Shown: positions 32,341 through 45,024, counted from the first letter of the stretch. The stretch: DNA of 64,000 nucleotides from Siderastrea siderea (GCA_964030785.1 OZ034978.1:13623453-13687452); one strand, 5' to 3'. Made by a program: numbers and translations. The notes: generated from the sequence alone by a model not told the origin.

Positions 32341-33655
32341 CACCCGAACAAGGCTCTATCGCAAAGTAATCAAAAGTTAACACAATCCATACTGGCTCAC
32401 AAATCAGCTCACTACGATCCTCTGAATCGCTCGCTTAAAGACGTTCTTTGCCTGACCCAAACTTTCCAAGGCTTTCATTCAAGTAAACATGGCATTTGCG
32501 ATTGATCGAAACTGCACGTTTGAAATTTGCTTGCGTTTTTTAATTTTTCAGCCAACTACCCAGGACCTTCGCGCTTGAATGATTAAAGGTCCATCGTTCG
32601 CAACATAAAAACGCTTTGCGAGATTCGCGAGGCCTAGCACGTGTACTTGGCGAGGAATTACTACTCTCCTTGAAATTACACATTTTAAGGAGAGTAGCCT
32701 TTGAATTAGATTTAAGTTTCCCCCTGCTACTATCCTGCCATCCTTTTGTTCTTTGTTGTTGTAGTGTGTTTAGTTCATCAAACTTATTTTTCCCTTATGG
32801 CAAAGTATATTATTAAACATTAAACATGTGCAACATAAAGCAGGGAAAAGCAAGGAAATAGTGTCTTTGTTACTTGCACGTTAACTCTTACATTACAGTC
32901 TGAATGTAACAATTTTTGAGTCGGTCTTCTAGCTACAATAACTCGCTTCTCGGCTTGAATTTCTTCGTAGGACTGAAATAAGGTAGAGATTCCGACCATT
33001 TCATTCCGAAAAGGTTGTACAGTGCGACCGTTCTGATCTGAAATAGGGTTTAGATTTCGTCCGTTGCAAGTGTTCTGAAACAATGTATGTCTTGCCAACT
33101 GATTTGTGTTAGGATGTAGATTTTAAAGATTTTGAGGAAAAGACTTAGGAGGTCAAAGCTGACTTACGATATCAAAATCATACATTTAGGTCTGAACTAG
33201 GGTGAAGGTTAGAGTTAACTCCACCAAAAAAAATTTAAGGGGTGTACCCACGGGGGATTGCAGTTTATTGCAAAATTGCAAGTTGGAGTTGCTTGCAAAC
33301 AGCTTGCAAACATGGCAGATTAAAGAGGTGTGGAGAATATGATAAGACGTTTTTTGGCCAATTCCATTATATGAAAAAGCGTGAGACTGGCAAAATCTTT
33401 GCGAGGCAGTTGAAGCAACCGTAAGTGAAAAATAAGAGTGAGTTCTATTTTAGAGGGGTCTTTGTAACCAATGCCAAAGTACGATTTCTTTCAAAAATCA
33501 GTCGTAAACGGCCTTAACAAGACCCACCTTTGCAAGGACAAGCTGACTGCCAACATTAGATAAACTTGCTAGTCTTTGTGAAATTTTAAGATCGGTTAAA
33601 AATACTCAAAGATTCTTCGGGTGTTTATAGGACGAGCAAAGTCAAATTCACGTAC

Positions 33656-33837
33656 CTGCTAAGTATGGTGGTGAAATAAAATGAGGCAGCATGAAAATGA
33701 AGAAGCCAACGCCCATGGCAAACACACGCCAGGCACAGAACACGGGTTTCGTTCGTGAGCCACCAATGTAGCTGATCAGCGGTGTTAAAACCAGGGCGGC
33801 GATATCATAGCCGCTTGTTAACATCCCCGTCAAGTAA
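33656..33837 (-). pseudogene. OATP copy B exon 2
   Basis: The exon has the same 182 nt length and phases as copy A exon 2. It encodes YLTGMLTSGYDIAALVLTPL, GGSRTKPVFCAWRVFAMG and LPHFISPPYLAG with no stop. The donor is G|GTACGT. Substitutions relative to copy A are few. Confidence 0.9.
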
Positions 33838-35686
33838 CTGAAATTAAAAAAAAAAACACAATGAACCAGTAGGAAGACTGGGCCGATATCGATGCCAAGT
33901 ACTCGATACATTAGTAAAGGAATGCCTGAACGATATCGATTTTTGCGAGAAGTACTCGACGCCATTTGATGCTGCTCAAGTGACGACTTGAAAGAATTAA
34001 AAAGATGCGGCTCCAACAGCTTGTCTACAGGCACTTCTTTTCCCTCCCGCTCCACAGTCATCCCACGCGCAACCTTCTCTAGCTTTCTTAAGAGTGAGAT
34101 TGTTTAAAGAATCACCAATTGTTGGCAAGCTGTTGGAGAGAGATCAAAGGCGTTTCCACCGCTAATTTTAATTGACGGTTTGAAATATAAAGCAGCCAAT
34201 TTCATATCTCAAGACGAAATTAATTTACGGGACACCAGAAAAATACTGCCTGGCCAAAACAGACCCATAGACCCAGTCCAAAGTCGTCTGTACTACCAAG
34301 ACTTGTTCCTTTCATACAAACTAAGGGCCGTATTTTTGCAATGATATTTTCATTAATTGACGTTCACAGGTAAGGCACAAGAGAAAATTAATTCTTGGTC
34401 AGCTATTGACCAAAGGTCAGCGTTGCATTGACCAGCTTTCGAACAGCCAGGAGTTCTTATTGTGTCCTAGCGTGCCTGAATCCATGAACAGGCTCCCTTA
34501 GAGTAGCCTGTGTATGTGTGTAGCTGGAGCGTTTCCGCTGGTTTTCCCGCCCGTTCGAGGCACTTTTCCCTTTAATTATCTTTAAAGGGGCTCTGTCACC
34601 TATTTTTAGGATTAGTTTTACAAGCTAAAAGGCCAAGTGCGACCAAACCACACCCAAAAATAATTTTCATTTTGATTAAAATTACTCTACCAGTTTTTTT
34701 ATACTTGTGTTTGAGTAAGGATAGCTAGGATGCCAATCGACTGCGACTTAAAGAAAATTATGCCAATGTTTTCAAGCTGAAGGAAGTGGTTATGACCAAT
34801 TTACTTGAGAGCCATCTTGGTAACCATTTACAGTCTCCCTTGTTTCTTGGAAAAATCACCAGAAACTGATTATGGTTTGTTCTCTCTTTAAACCTTTAAG
34901 CCCTGATATAAAAATGCGTATTCTCATTACTGATCTCCATACATTTCTTATGAAACTAGTAAGGAGAATTTGTCTAAATATCAAGACATCTTATCCTCAG
35001 TGATCACTTCCTTTATTGTGTTGTCACTTGAATGTTCAAACAAGTAGTGATCATGTAAAGAGAAATTTAATTTTCATCAGGGCTTAGGGCTTAAAGGGTT
35101 AAGAAAAAGTGGTTCAATTTGTTTCTCTTCAGCTCTCTTAACGTTCTAGGAGCATTTCGTGTACGAGAAAAGGTATTTTAGTTGTATTTCAACCCATTTT
35201 TCACCCCCAAACGAGAAAATTCCGTGACGTAGCCCCCTTAATGACTCGATTAACCGAGAGGAAAGTGAAGCTGAAAACCTCTGCGCGGGGAGGGATGCGA
35301 CATTTTCTAAGGCACTGCGCACATTGCTAGCGTACAGTACTGTATCATGTCTTTGACGTGGTCAATGTAAGAAATATAAAAGGTCGTAGCGTTTGTCGTA
35401 GACTGTGGAAGAAATTCTATTACTTGTGTCGTTTTGATGTTGAGCAGAACTTCTTCAGCTGCTTCTTCGTGCTGCTGTTTTAAGGTGCTTATTTAATACA
35501 GGGGCTTATGCCTCAACCCGGTGCTTGTATTAAATTACAACTTTTTAACAAAATTGTTGCCGATAGTGAATTTACATAAAAATTAACACTACGTTTGTAT
35601 CCTTGGAGAAGAGGTTTGCTAACTTTGAACTTCATTCACTTCTCTTTCGATCTCTTGGGATTTGCAGACATACGCTCTTCACTTAC

Positions 35687-35907
35687 CTTGTGAATCCAAA
35701 CCGTTTCTCAATCGTGCTGATGGAACCAGGATACACGTCATTAACCACAATACTCTGAGGAAAGAAATACTGACTTAAGGAGAAGAGCAACCATTTTGGC
35801 GTGTTTAGGAACTGCAACCACCAAGGACGAAATTTAAGCCAGCCATATGATAATTGTTTATCTTCGATTTCTTCTATGCTAGAATTGAGACTGTGCCGGC
35901 CGGAGAG
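35687..35907 (-). pseudogene. OATP copy B exon 1, ATG changed to ATA
   Basis: The exon aligns base for base in length (221 nt) with copy A exon 1, with acceptor GTTACATACAG and donor AG|GTAAGT. KQLSYGWLKFRPWWLQFLN and ISTIEKRFGFTR are intact. The position of copy A's initiator Met reads Ile (ATA), and no other upstream ATG is in frame in this exon. Confidence 0.88.
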
Positions 35908-36719
35908 CTGTATGTAACAAAACAAAGGAGGTCCTAATCAGAGTCTTTAGTGTGTAAGGAAGCAATCAAACAGCCGACGATTTCACAGACGTGTCGGCAA
36001 CAATTTGCATAATTTCGTAACCTTGCCAGGCGCAAGAGAGGCAGAATACACGGGGTTATAAAGATGAACCCAGCATGTCATATCGTAATGAAGGGTTAGA
36101 AACAGCAATAAGTCACGCTATTAATCATGTTACTTGACGCCATTGGAGTGTTGCCCAGGTCTCCCGTGGGACCCTCGGTCGCCGAGAAAGTAAGACGGGA
36201 AGCCCGTTCGAAGGCTATTGTCAATACATGTAATCAAAAACGGGACCAGGGATATTAGTTTTCTAACATTTTGATTGGCTCAACGTAACGGAAACTGGGT
36301 ACTAGCTAACATAGCTGATGTGTCAAATTAGGTCAATGAATAAACCCGGCAACAACACTAAAAGAACAAATCTCTAAGTGTTTTTTGAGAAGCTTGAGGT
36401 CTGTATAGTTGGAAAATACCTGATAGAAGCCGGTCAGAGGTAGCTTTTGAGAACTGCAAATGTTTTTATGGCTCCCGTCTCTATTCTAAATAATTTATTT
36501 CAATAAGAAACAAATTATAAAAACCAGTTCTATCAGTTGGCATCAGTGAAGTGACCTACAGCATGTTGTCCAGTGCCCCACTGGTACTAGTATCCGCTTA
36601 ATAAACTGTGTGTCGCGCTTAGAAATTTGCGGCAAGATAAGTCAATTATTTCAGCTTTCGATTGCTTGCTGAGCAGGCTGAACAGGCTATTAAAGAAATC
36701 TGTTTTCGTTTTATCTGTT

Positions 36720-37265
36720 GAAGAACAACCCATTTGGAAGGATACCTATTGATTAGATACCGGACGACATGGTCGATAAGGACACCGGCTCAGCCTGGAG
36801 GGGCCACCCGTTTCACTTTCAAATCTGCAACAATGCAACGGGTGCTACATCACAACTAAGAGACATGGTACAAAGCAAAGAAGAATAATATAACACACAA
36901 TTCCCCAGCACACTCGCATCACTAAGAAAGATGAACAAGCTGTTTCCACCGTGGTCAAACTAATCAAAAGGTCAAACAATCCCTTCTATGAGAACCAGGA
37001 TCTTGTCAGTAACTCTACAGTTAAGGCAACCCCAAAATAACATCGCAATAGACCTGGAGAAATGGGTATGAAATTAGCGAGAATCAGTACGTGGCTTTGG
37101 ACGACGAACGCATGGAGAAGGTCCCACAAGTCAAGGAATTCACGAGCCCATAACAAGTTGAAGACCTGAAGACCGAAAAAACTGATTTGGACACCGTACC
37201 ACCGCCAAATAACTACTTACTACTTGGTACGGCACATGAGAGGTACGGCGCCTGAACTGGGCCTA
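36720..37265. repeat. duplicated block C, left part (paralogous to 58.3-62.7 kb)
   Basis: CAACCCATTTGGAAGGAT through CCCAAAATAACATCGCA aligns with the D block (58338-58507, 59367-59406 and 60227-60450), and the end aligns with 62640-62720. Two elements present in D are absent here, so this block records the empty sites. The open frames seen in D are broken here. Confidence 0.85.
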
Positions 37266-37484
37266 ATTGTTTTGTAAATACGACATATATCTCGTTGTGT
37301 TCCGATTCATTTGCTGTCCTACTGAAACATTTAGATACGGCTCGCCCATATCTTCTTGATCTAAGGGCGGAATTTTGGGAAAAAGATAAAAGCTATGAAA
37401 AAGCAAGTAAAAGGAGAGAGGATCCATAGCTGTAGTGAAATTACGTCTCTGTGAAAATGGAAACATGCGTTCTTTGATTTTAGG

Positions 37485-37608
37485 CTATATTCCTGTTTCA
37501 AAGGAACAGGGGGAGTCATTTTTGTTGAACACTACTTCATTTCCGGTATTTTCTTTTCCATCAGGTCGTCGGCAAAATAACCACGATAGACCGTATAGCA
37601 TGGTGATA
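37485..37608 (-). pseudogene. OATP copy C, 3' part of last exon only
   Basis: The fragment encodes ITMLYGLSWLFCRRPDGK ... NDSPCSFETGI and ends in TAG. It aligns with the 3' half of exon 10 of copies A, B and D, with one codon missing after ITM. It is cut at 37608, where unrelated LINE-tail-like DNA begins. No other OATP exon belongs to it. Confidence 0.85.
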
Positions 37609-38256
37609 AAGGTCTATCAATAAATGTCTATCCTTTGATAATTGATTGATAATTAATAACTTTATTTGCACACGGTAAAATTCATCAGTTAAAAGTCTCT
37701 GTAATTAGTGAAGTAAAAAGTCTCCATAGTAAAAAGTCTCTGTAATGTATTCCTTCGAAATACGTAAAGGCGTTCCGAGATTCGTGAGGCCAATCGCCCT
37801 CTCTCCGCAAGAAATTACACATGCTCAACATAAACATAATAAAGCAGGACCAGAAATGGCGTCCTTGTAGCTTGCGCCTTTCTTTTTGCCTTCCAGCTTC
37901 AATGTCCCACAGTAACTTGCGCTTCGGCTTGAATGTCCTCGTAGGACTGAAATAAGGTAGGCATTCCGACCATTTCATTCTGAAAAGGTGTAGAGTTTGA
38001 ACTTTTTGTTCTTAAAAGGGGTGTAGATTTTGTCCATTGCCAGTGTTTTGAAATAGGGAATGTTTTGCCTACTAGTTTATTTGACCCATTTGCAATTGCG
38101 GCCAGGGTCTGGAAAAGGAAAAGACTCGTAGGAGTCAAGCTGACTTAAGATATGTAAATTCTATATTTAGGTCTGAAATAGGGTGAAGGTTTGGGCTGTG
38201 TAAGTTAAATCCACCTAAAAATTTCGAGGAGTGTACCCACGAGGGACTGCAGTTTA
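37609..38256. repeat. duplicated block C, right part, with a retroposon-like insert
   Basis: 37609-37745 is foreign, ending in ATTGATTGATAATTAATAAC and GTAAAAAGTCTC repeats. From about 37750 to 38256 the sequence again matches copy D (63570-64000), copy B (about 32900-33350) and copy A (about 11880-12290) intron 9 DNA. It ends abruptly at a G-rich run. Confidence 0.75.
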
Positions 38257-41200
38257 ATCCGCGGGGCGGGGGGGGGGGGTACTCGGAAAATGTTTGGTAG
38301 GGATGTGCTGCTGGGACTCTGAAACCCTTATACCCTATACCAGACCATTTTCAGCTCCATTTTCTAACCCTATTCTAGACTAGACGCCATAAAACCCTTC
38401 CCTTTCCCAGATTAGCTATCTTCAACTATCTATCAGAAAAAAAATGTTTTCAATGGAAAACTATCCGTCGATCAACAAAATTGCCGTGATTGAACTTACA
38501 TTTCTATTTGTCATCAACTTTATCCCTAACCATTTCCATTATTTTTCACCCTTAATCTTAACACCCTTTAATTCAAAGTCATTGAGAGAATTTCATTGCA
38601 GTTATTCCATTTTGTTGTAAAATTGCGTCGTAACTGCAAAAAGAATAGGTCATTCTTTTCCCATCAAAAAATAACTTGCATTTCTGAGTTGGTGCGATTT
38701 ATAACTGCTGTCACAATTCAGCCAATAGAAAGACTCCAACACTTGATTTGAACCAATCAAAAGAAAGAATAAGCACGCTTTTTGAAAAATTTGTCGCCTT
38801 GTGAATGTTACATTGGAAATTAATCTGAATAGAAAGTAGCGAGCTAACGCAGCCGTTTCAAGTGTTATTTTCCTTATTCCAATTTCAACCCAAAAGTTGC
38901 TTGGCTATTTTGAAAACTTTCCGAGAACGTTAAATAAACAATATACTGAAGCAACAGAAGAGTAGTTTTAAACTTTGGGGAGCTTTTCAGCGATAACGGT
39001 AAGAAGTTGACGAGAAACTTAAGTTTGAGTTGTAATTTCAACAGTAAGTTTTGGTCTTAATAAGTCTTATGTTCACTTTCCTTAGGGCTCAGGACACGTT
39101 GTCGTCATGAAAAAAAGTTCAACCTCTAGGACTACGTTGAAGGTTTGATGTATGGTACAAAATATTCAACGAAGAAGACAAATAGTCAAGTAACGTGTGA
39201 CAACTCGATGGAGAAACATCCACGACGAACGGAGCCATTTGCAACAACTTTAGGATAAAGCGGCTATTAAAGGTAATTTGTTTGTCAACTTAATTTGAGC
39301 AAAGAGCACCCGGTATTTTAAAATTTAGTAACATTTTTTGTTGCTATGGTTTCGACAAAATGTCAAGTATCATGAACAGGAGCTCTTTTTGAAACTACAA
39401 AATCGATTTTGAGAGAGAATGTGGTCCGTGTATTTCATTGGTTGTCAAATTGAGCTGTAACCAGGAGTTCAACTAAAAATGCTTCTCGAATAATTTAATG
39501 ATTTAAATTTAAATCATTTTTTCAGAATATCCCGTAGCTACGCATCTTTGGACAAAACCTTTTAAAGTATTAGGACATTGTTTTGAAAAAGAAAACAACC
39601 GTAGCGTTTGATTGCATCTAAAATCTGGAACATCTAGATCTAAAAAACCTTTTCACCTCGACCGAACCACACAAAATTTCCAATTCTCATTATTTTCCAT
39701 TCCTTATATATGTTATCCTTGTCAGTTTGGACAAAACTGATAAAAATCGAACACAAATTGCCGAAAGGCAAACATATGCTGAATTATTTACAGTATTCTT
39801 ATAAATCCACCGTCGTAATTTTTCAGTGTTTTTCTATTTCCGTCTTGAATAAAAACGATTATTCCTTTAACTTTATCTGGTATAACAAATGGGTAACGGA
39901 AAGAAATTTTTTTCTTTATTTCTTGAAAATGTCCTAGGAACAAGACGTCATTCTGGAAGTGAAAAAGTCTCTTAACAAGCGTTCAACCTTTCCAGGAAAA
40001 CCTGCACAACTTCAAGAAACGTCTATAGCGTTCCATATTGGCATGATGTGAGCTGTAAATGGCAACTCTAGCACAACAAGGAAGTTCGTCGGTATCGTAT
40101 TTTATTTGTCCTTTATTTGTTTTGAAGCGGTTTCCGATTGAGTGTTGGAAGTAATTCGTGTTTTGATGTGATTTCGATTTTAGCGCTCTCCGATTGGTTA
40201 AAAAGTTTTGCACCACTTTCTCAACCAATCACAAGTAAAACAACCATTCGCGACTTGCTCGCGCGCGTTTTCCCGCGCTTGGCGCTGGTTACGTGTATTT
40301 GCTTCGAGTTCTGATTGGTTCATTGGGTAATTTGTGTTTGTTGTGATTTGCTGGGGTGATAACTTTGGTTTTGGTTTTACGACACTCATTTGAAAAGCGC
40401 TCAAAAAGCTGTTTTGGGAAACCTTTGAGAGTTCGGCGCAAATTTTATTTTTTCTTGTCGACGTCACAAAGCCTATTTTGGTGAACTATGTTCAAAAACA
40501 ACTTTAAAAAGTTTCAGGGAGTTTTTATTTTTGCAAGAAACTAGGAAATTTCGTAATGCAGTTCAACCGGCAGTTGGTGCAAACCCCCCTGGGGTACCCC
40601 CTATAGTTGGCTATACGGAAAGCCTCCGCCTGAAAGGGGTGCGTTCTTCAAGCTCACAGCATACTAAAGGTTGGGAAAATTGTAATTTTAGTATACGAAA
40701 GGGCCAAGGGCCAATAGCGCAGCAAAGTGAAAGAGAAGGTAGCTAAAGCGAAGTATGTGAAAGGGTGGCAAAGTAGCTGAGCAAGAGCGAATAAGAGTCC
40801 GGGAGAAAATGGGGCATGCATAGGACATTCTACTGTTTTGGCTTGTCCTTGGGGTTTAAGAAAGGGGAGAAATTTTTCCTCCAGGTATATGAAAAAGGCT
40901 TCTGGTAAAAATTAGTGTGTTAGTATATTATATTAAAACTTTATCGAGTACCCGCTCCTCGGGGTGGAAACAATTGCATGTTAGTAAATATCTACAAATG
41001 AAAGCAGATACTAAACTAAATATCACGGCTATACGAAAAATACGTTTAAAAATAGTTGGAAGAACATATAGGGAGGATATCACTTGCAGTTGAATTAAAA
41101 AAGAAAATTTATAACTTGATGGATTCTGGAAGGAGGGAAGGGGATGGGTGGCTACCAAAGTGAAATATTCAACTTTCCATTGCGTCAGGGTAAACCGGCG

Positions 41201-41416
41201 GTATTTCATCGTTCGAACTGAAGATAATCAACCAATGAAACAGAAATATTTAGTTTAACACGAAAGAAGACAGCGCGATAGACAAACAAATATGGACTGC
41301 GTTGATGCACTTTTTGCACTTTTCTTAAGTTTATTTACATCAAAGCTAGAATTTTTTCTTTCCAAAAAACGTCACTACCAATGAACCCCCTCTATTGCTC
41401 TTAATTTCAAACGGGG
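38257..41416. other. gene-free stretch
   Basis: No coding region can be supported. A G run at 38264-38278 begins a GGGGGTACTC-type repeat, and a related GGGGTACCCCCTATA segment occurs at 40585. Minus-strand frames at 39983-40467 are built from repeat words such as ACCAATCAC/GTGATTGGTT. Confidence 0.5.
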
Positions 41417-43815
41417 AGCTAACTTTAGCAATACCCCAACTTGCTACTTCATTAGGACAACTTGACTATTTGAAGTACTGCGAATACCCGTTCTGTGGCT
41501 TTACAACGTGTACCCGTACTGTGCCTGTATGGCGAGTATTCGTACTGTGCTTGCACTGCAAATACTCGTGCTGTGCCTGTGCCCATCTGTCTTTTCTTTC
41601 ATTTTCTGTTCTTTTTCTCCTTTTATCCTTCTTCTTGTTGTTCGTTCCTTGGTTCGATTGTTCGCTCGCCCGTGCGTTCGTTCCTTCGTACGTTGCCTCG
41701 TCCAATCGATCGTTCTCTGGTGCGGTCGTTCGTCTGCCCTCCCGTTCGATCGTGCCTTTGTTTGATCTTTCGTGCGATGATTCGTTTGTTGGTCCGAACG
41801 TTCGTCCGCCCGTTCGATCGTACCTTTGTCTGTCCCGTTTGTTCTTCTGGACTGGCTTTTGTTTAATTTTTCTTTCTTCTGTCCTTTTCTTTCACCTTCT
41901 GTTCTATTAATTCGTCCTTTTTTTCTTTCCTTCTCATCTTTCTTTCCTTGGTTCGATTGTTCGCCCGCCCGTGCGTTCGTTCCTTCGTACGTTGCTTCGT
42001 CCGATCGATCGTTCCCTGGTGCGGTCGTTCGTCTGCCCTCCCGTTCGATCGTGCCTTTGTTCGATCTTTCGTGCGATCATTCGTTTGTTGGTCAGAACGT
42101 TCGTCCGCCCGTTCCATCGTACCTTCGTCTGTCTTTCCGTTTGTTCTTTAGGACTGATTTTTGTTTAATTTTTCTTTCGTCTGTCCTTTTCTTTTACCTT
42201 CTGTTCTATTAATTCGTTCTTTTTTCTTTCCTGCTCATCTTTCTTTCCTTGGTTCGATTGTTCGCTCGCCCGTGCGTTCTTTCCTTCGTACGTTGCTTCG
42301 TCCGATCGATCGTTCTCTGGTGCGGTCGTTCGTCTGCCCTACCGTTCGATCGTGCCTTTGTTCGATCTTTCGTGCGATGATTCGTTTGTTGGTTCGAACG
42401 TTCGTCCGCCCGTTCGATCGTACCTTTGTCTGTCCCGTTTGTTCTTCTGGACTGGCTTTTGTTTAATTTTTCTTTGGTCTGTCCTTTTCTTTCACCTTCT
42501 GTTCTATTAATTCGTTCTTTTTTTCTTTTCTTCTCATCTTTCTTTCCTTGGTTCGATTGTTCGCCCGCCCGTGAGTTCTTTCCTTCGTACGTTTCTTCGT
42601 CCGATCGATCGTTCTCTGGTGCAGTCGTTCGTCTGCCCTCCCGTTCGATCGTGCCTTTGTTCGATCTTTCGTGCGATCATTCGTTTGTTGGTCCGAACGT
42701 TCGTCCGCCCGTTCGATCGTACCTTTGTCTGTCCCGTTTGTTCTTCTGGACTGGCTTTTGTTTAATTTTTCTTTGGTCTGTCCTTTTCTTTCACCTTCTG
42801 TTCTATGAATTCGTTCTTTTTTTCTTTTCTTCTCATCTTTCTTTCCTTGGTTAAATTGTTCGCCCGCCCGTGAGTTCGTTCCTTCGTACGTTTCTTCGTC
42901 TGATCGATCGTTCCCTGGTGCGGTCGTTCGTCTGCCCTCCCGTTCGATCGTGCCATCGTTCGACCTTTCGTGCGATGATTCGTTTGTTGGTCCAAACGTT
43001 CGTGCGCCCGTTCGATCGTACCTTTGTCTGTCCCGTTTGTTCTGAATTCTGGACTGGCTTTTGTTTAATTTTTCTTTGGTCTGTCCTTTTCTTTCACCTT
43101 CTGTTCTATTAATTCGCTCTTTTTTTCTTTCCTTCTCATTTTTCTTTCCTTGGTTCGATTGCTCGCCCGCCCGTGCGTTCGTTCCTTCGTACGTTTCTTC
43201 GTCCGATCGATCGTTCTCTGGTGCAGTCGTTCGTCTGCCCTCCCGTTCGATCGTGCCTTTGTTCGATCTTTCGTGCGATCATTCGTTTGTTGGTACGAAC
43301 GTTCGTCCACCCGTTCGATCGTACCTTTGTCTGTCCCGTTTGTTCTTCTGGACTGGCTTTTGATAATTTTTCTTTGGTCTGTCCTTTTCTTTCACCTTCT
43401 GTTCTATGAATTCGTTCTTTTTTTCTTTTCTTCTCATCTTTCTTTCCTTGGTTCGATTGTTCGCCCGCCCGTGCGTTCGTTCCTTCGTACGTTTCTTCGT
43501 CCGATCGATCGTTCTCTGGTGCGGTCGTTCGTCTGCCCTCCCGTTCGATCGTGCCATCGTTCGATCTTTCGTGCGATGATTCGTTTGTTGGTTCGAACGT
43601 TCGTCCGCCCATTCGATCGTACCTTTGTCTGTCCCGTTTGTTCTTCTGGACTGGCTTTTGTTTAATTTTTCTTTCGTCTGTTCTTTCTTTTCTTACAGGC
43701 ACAGTATGGGTACTTGCAGTACTAACAGGCACGGTACGGGTACTCGCAGCACTATCACAGCACTATCAAATTGTTCTAGTGAAGTAGCAAGTCGGGATTG
43801 TGCTGAAAGTTAGCT
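41417..43815. mobile_element. inverted-repeat element carrying a ~300 bp minisatellite
   Basis: About 110 bp at 41417-41530 (AGCTAACTTT..ACTTGCTACTTC..GTACTGTGCCTGT) recurs inverted at 43697-43815. Between the arms, seven units of 298-303 bp start with GGTTCGATTG at 41651, 41950, 42251, 42550, 42849 (GGTTAAATTG), 43152 and 43450. The geometry suggests a non-autonomous DNA transposon whose interior has expanded. No transposase is present. Confidence 0.8.
41651..43690. repeat. seven-unit minisatellite, ~300 bp period
   Basis: Each unit contains GTTCGTTCCTTCGTACGTT, CCGATCGATCGTTC, CTGGTGCGGTCGTTCGTCTG, and a T-rich half with TTCACCTTCTGTTCTAT. The unit itself looks like a degenerate expansion of GTTC/GATC words. 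The seventh unit is partial. The many overlapping frames, including a 198-codon minus-strand one, are artefacts of the repeat. Confidence 0.9.
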
Positions 43816-45024
43816 TTTCAATTGAAATTTTAAAAGAGCGTTCATTATCTGTTCTGCTTTTTAATTTTTTCCCACCCTCCTTTCTTTTATCTTGTGTTCT
43901 ATATTTCTTTTTTTTTTCTTTTCTTATCCTCACCGTTCTCTCCCTGGTCTGATCCTTCGTCCATCCGTTTACTTGTTCCCCAAGGTCCGTAGGTTTGGTG
44001 CATGCAAAATTTCAATATCAGTGAGGTGGGCTTAGGGTACATTTTCGGTCCGGTTATGCCGCCTACAGGACCGCTTCTCGTTACGCTTATCGTGCGTCCT
44101 TTTCGCGGCTGATCGTGGTATTTTTATGTGATGACCATAAAGAAATTCCGGTTTAAGGTTTCCTTTCATCAAGTTAGTATAAATCCGGCGTTGTGATCTC
44201 TGAAACAAGGTAAAATGTGGGGTATCAGTTGCATAGCATAGCATAACATGACTATCTTTAAGGAATTCGTGAGTGAACAAAAACTGTCTACATGTGGTAA
44301 AAAAGGAAATGCAAGGAATCTGTGAAAAGCGTTAAATAATTAATGAAAAGCAGGTTTACATATGTCTGTTTTAGGATGATGAAAAAGCAATTGCGTAATA
44401 TTATCGGCCTTCGGGGATGGCTAAGCCGCACTTTGAACAGCTAAAGTCAGTTGAATTTTGAACATTGTTTTTTAAAAAAGTTCATCAAAGGGTCGTTTTG
44501 GCACAATAAAAGCTTCGAATTTTCCTTTTTCAAACTTCCTTCTAAAACAAAACATCATTATTTTTTCCTTTTACTTTTAGCTCCTGCTTTTTTATATTTT
44601 TGATATTTTATGGTTTTAATCTAATCAAATTATCAGCGGCTTAATATTTTAATTGTTTTTCTTGAGGTGATTGTGTTTATGATTATGGCTATGGTGCTTG
44701 TTCTTAAGATCTACTTGGCAGAATGAACGAAGGCACGAGGGCAAGAGGGAACGACAGATCGCAAGATGAGGACAGCTTGATGGCCAAAATCAAGAGGGCA
44801 AAAAGAGTATTCAAGACACTGATTATCTCTTTCGTTTGTTCTGACGCGGGGTTCGATCAGTATGGAGAGGAAAAATGCAGAAGCCAGTTCAGTGGTCTAA
44901 ATTTTGAACTGGCTAATTATGAGGTCTTATTTATACATTTGTCTTTTCAGGTTGAAACTAAGGGATTTGAGTTTAGCAGTAATGTGCTTTTAGGGTCCTT
45001 GACAACTCATTTCCGCCTTCGTTA
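43816..45024. other. gene-free stretch with one unassigned frame
   Basis: A 100-codon plus-strand frame at 44723-45025 begins MNEGTRARGNDRSQDEDSLM and has no recognisable domain; I do not call it a gene. The rest is T-rich non-coding DNA. Confidence 0.4.

Larger units (their letters stand above)
31821..35907 (-). pseudogene. OATP copy B, internally deleted (exons 1, 2 and 10 only)
   Basis: The exons equivalent to copy A exons 1, 2 and 10 are at 35907-35687, 33837-33656 and 32044-31821. All keep good splice sites. Exons 3-9 are gone: the intervening DNA aligns with copy A intron 2 down to about 33370 and with copy A intron 9 below about 33350. The start codon equivalent to copy A's ATG is ATA. 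Exon 2 ends in phase 1 and exon 10 normally expects phase 2, but a 4-nt insertion in exon 10 makes the direct 2-to-10 join open. The predicted product (about 198 residues, TM1-3 plus TM12) lacks most of the transporter and a start, so pseudogene is the safer call. Confidence 0.85.

Noticed and set aside
39983..40467. Two minus-strand frames of 81 and 89 codons
   Set aside because: They consist largely of repeat words with CCAATCA/TGATTGG inverses and have no domain.
41395..41910. 171-codon plus-strand frame
   Set aside because: It covers the left inverted arm and first minisatellite unit; it is Cys/Phe/Leu/Ser-rich only because of the TTCG-type repeat.
43136..43732. 198-codon minus-strand frame rich in Arg, Thr, Glu
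   Set aside because: It spans two units of the ~300 bp minisatellite. Similar frames occur in every unit and on both strands, and unit lengths are not multiples of three.
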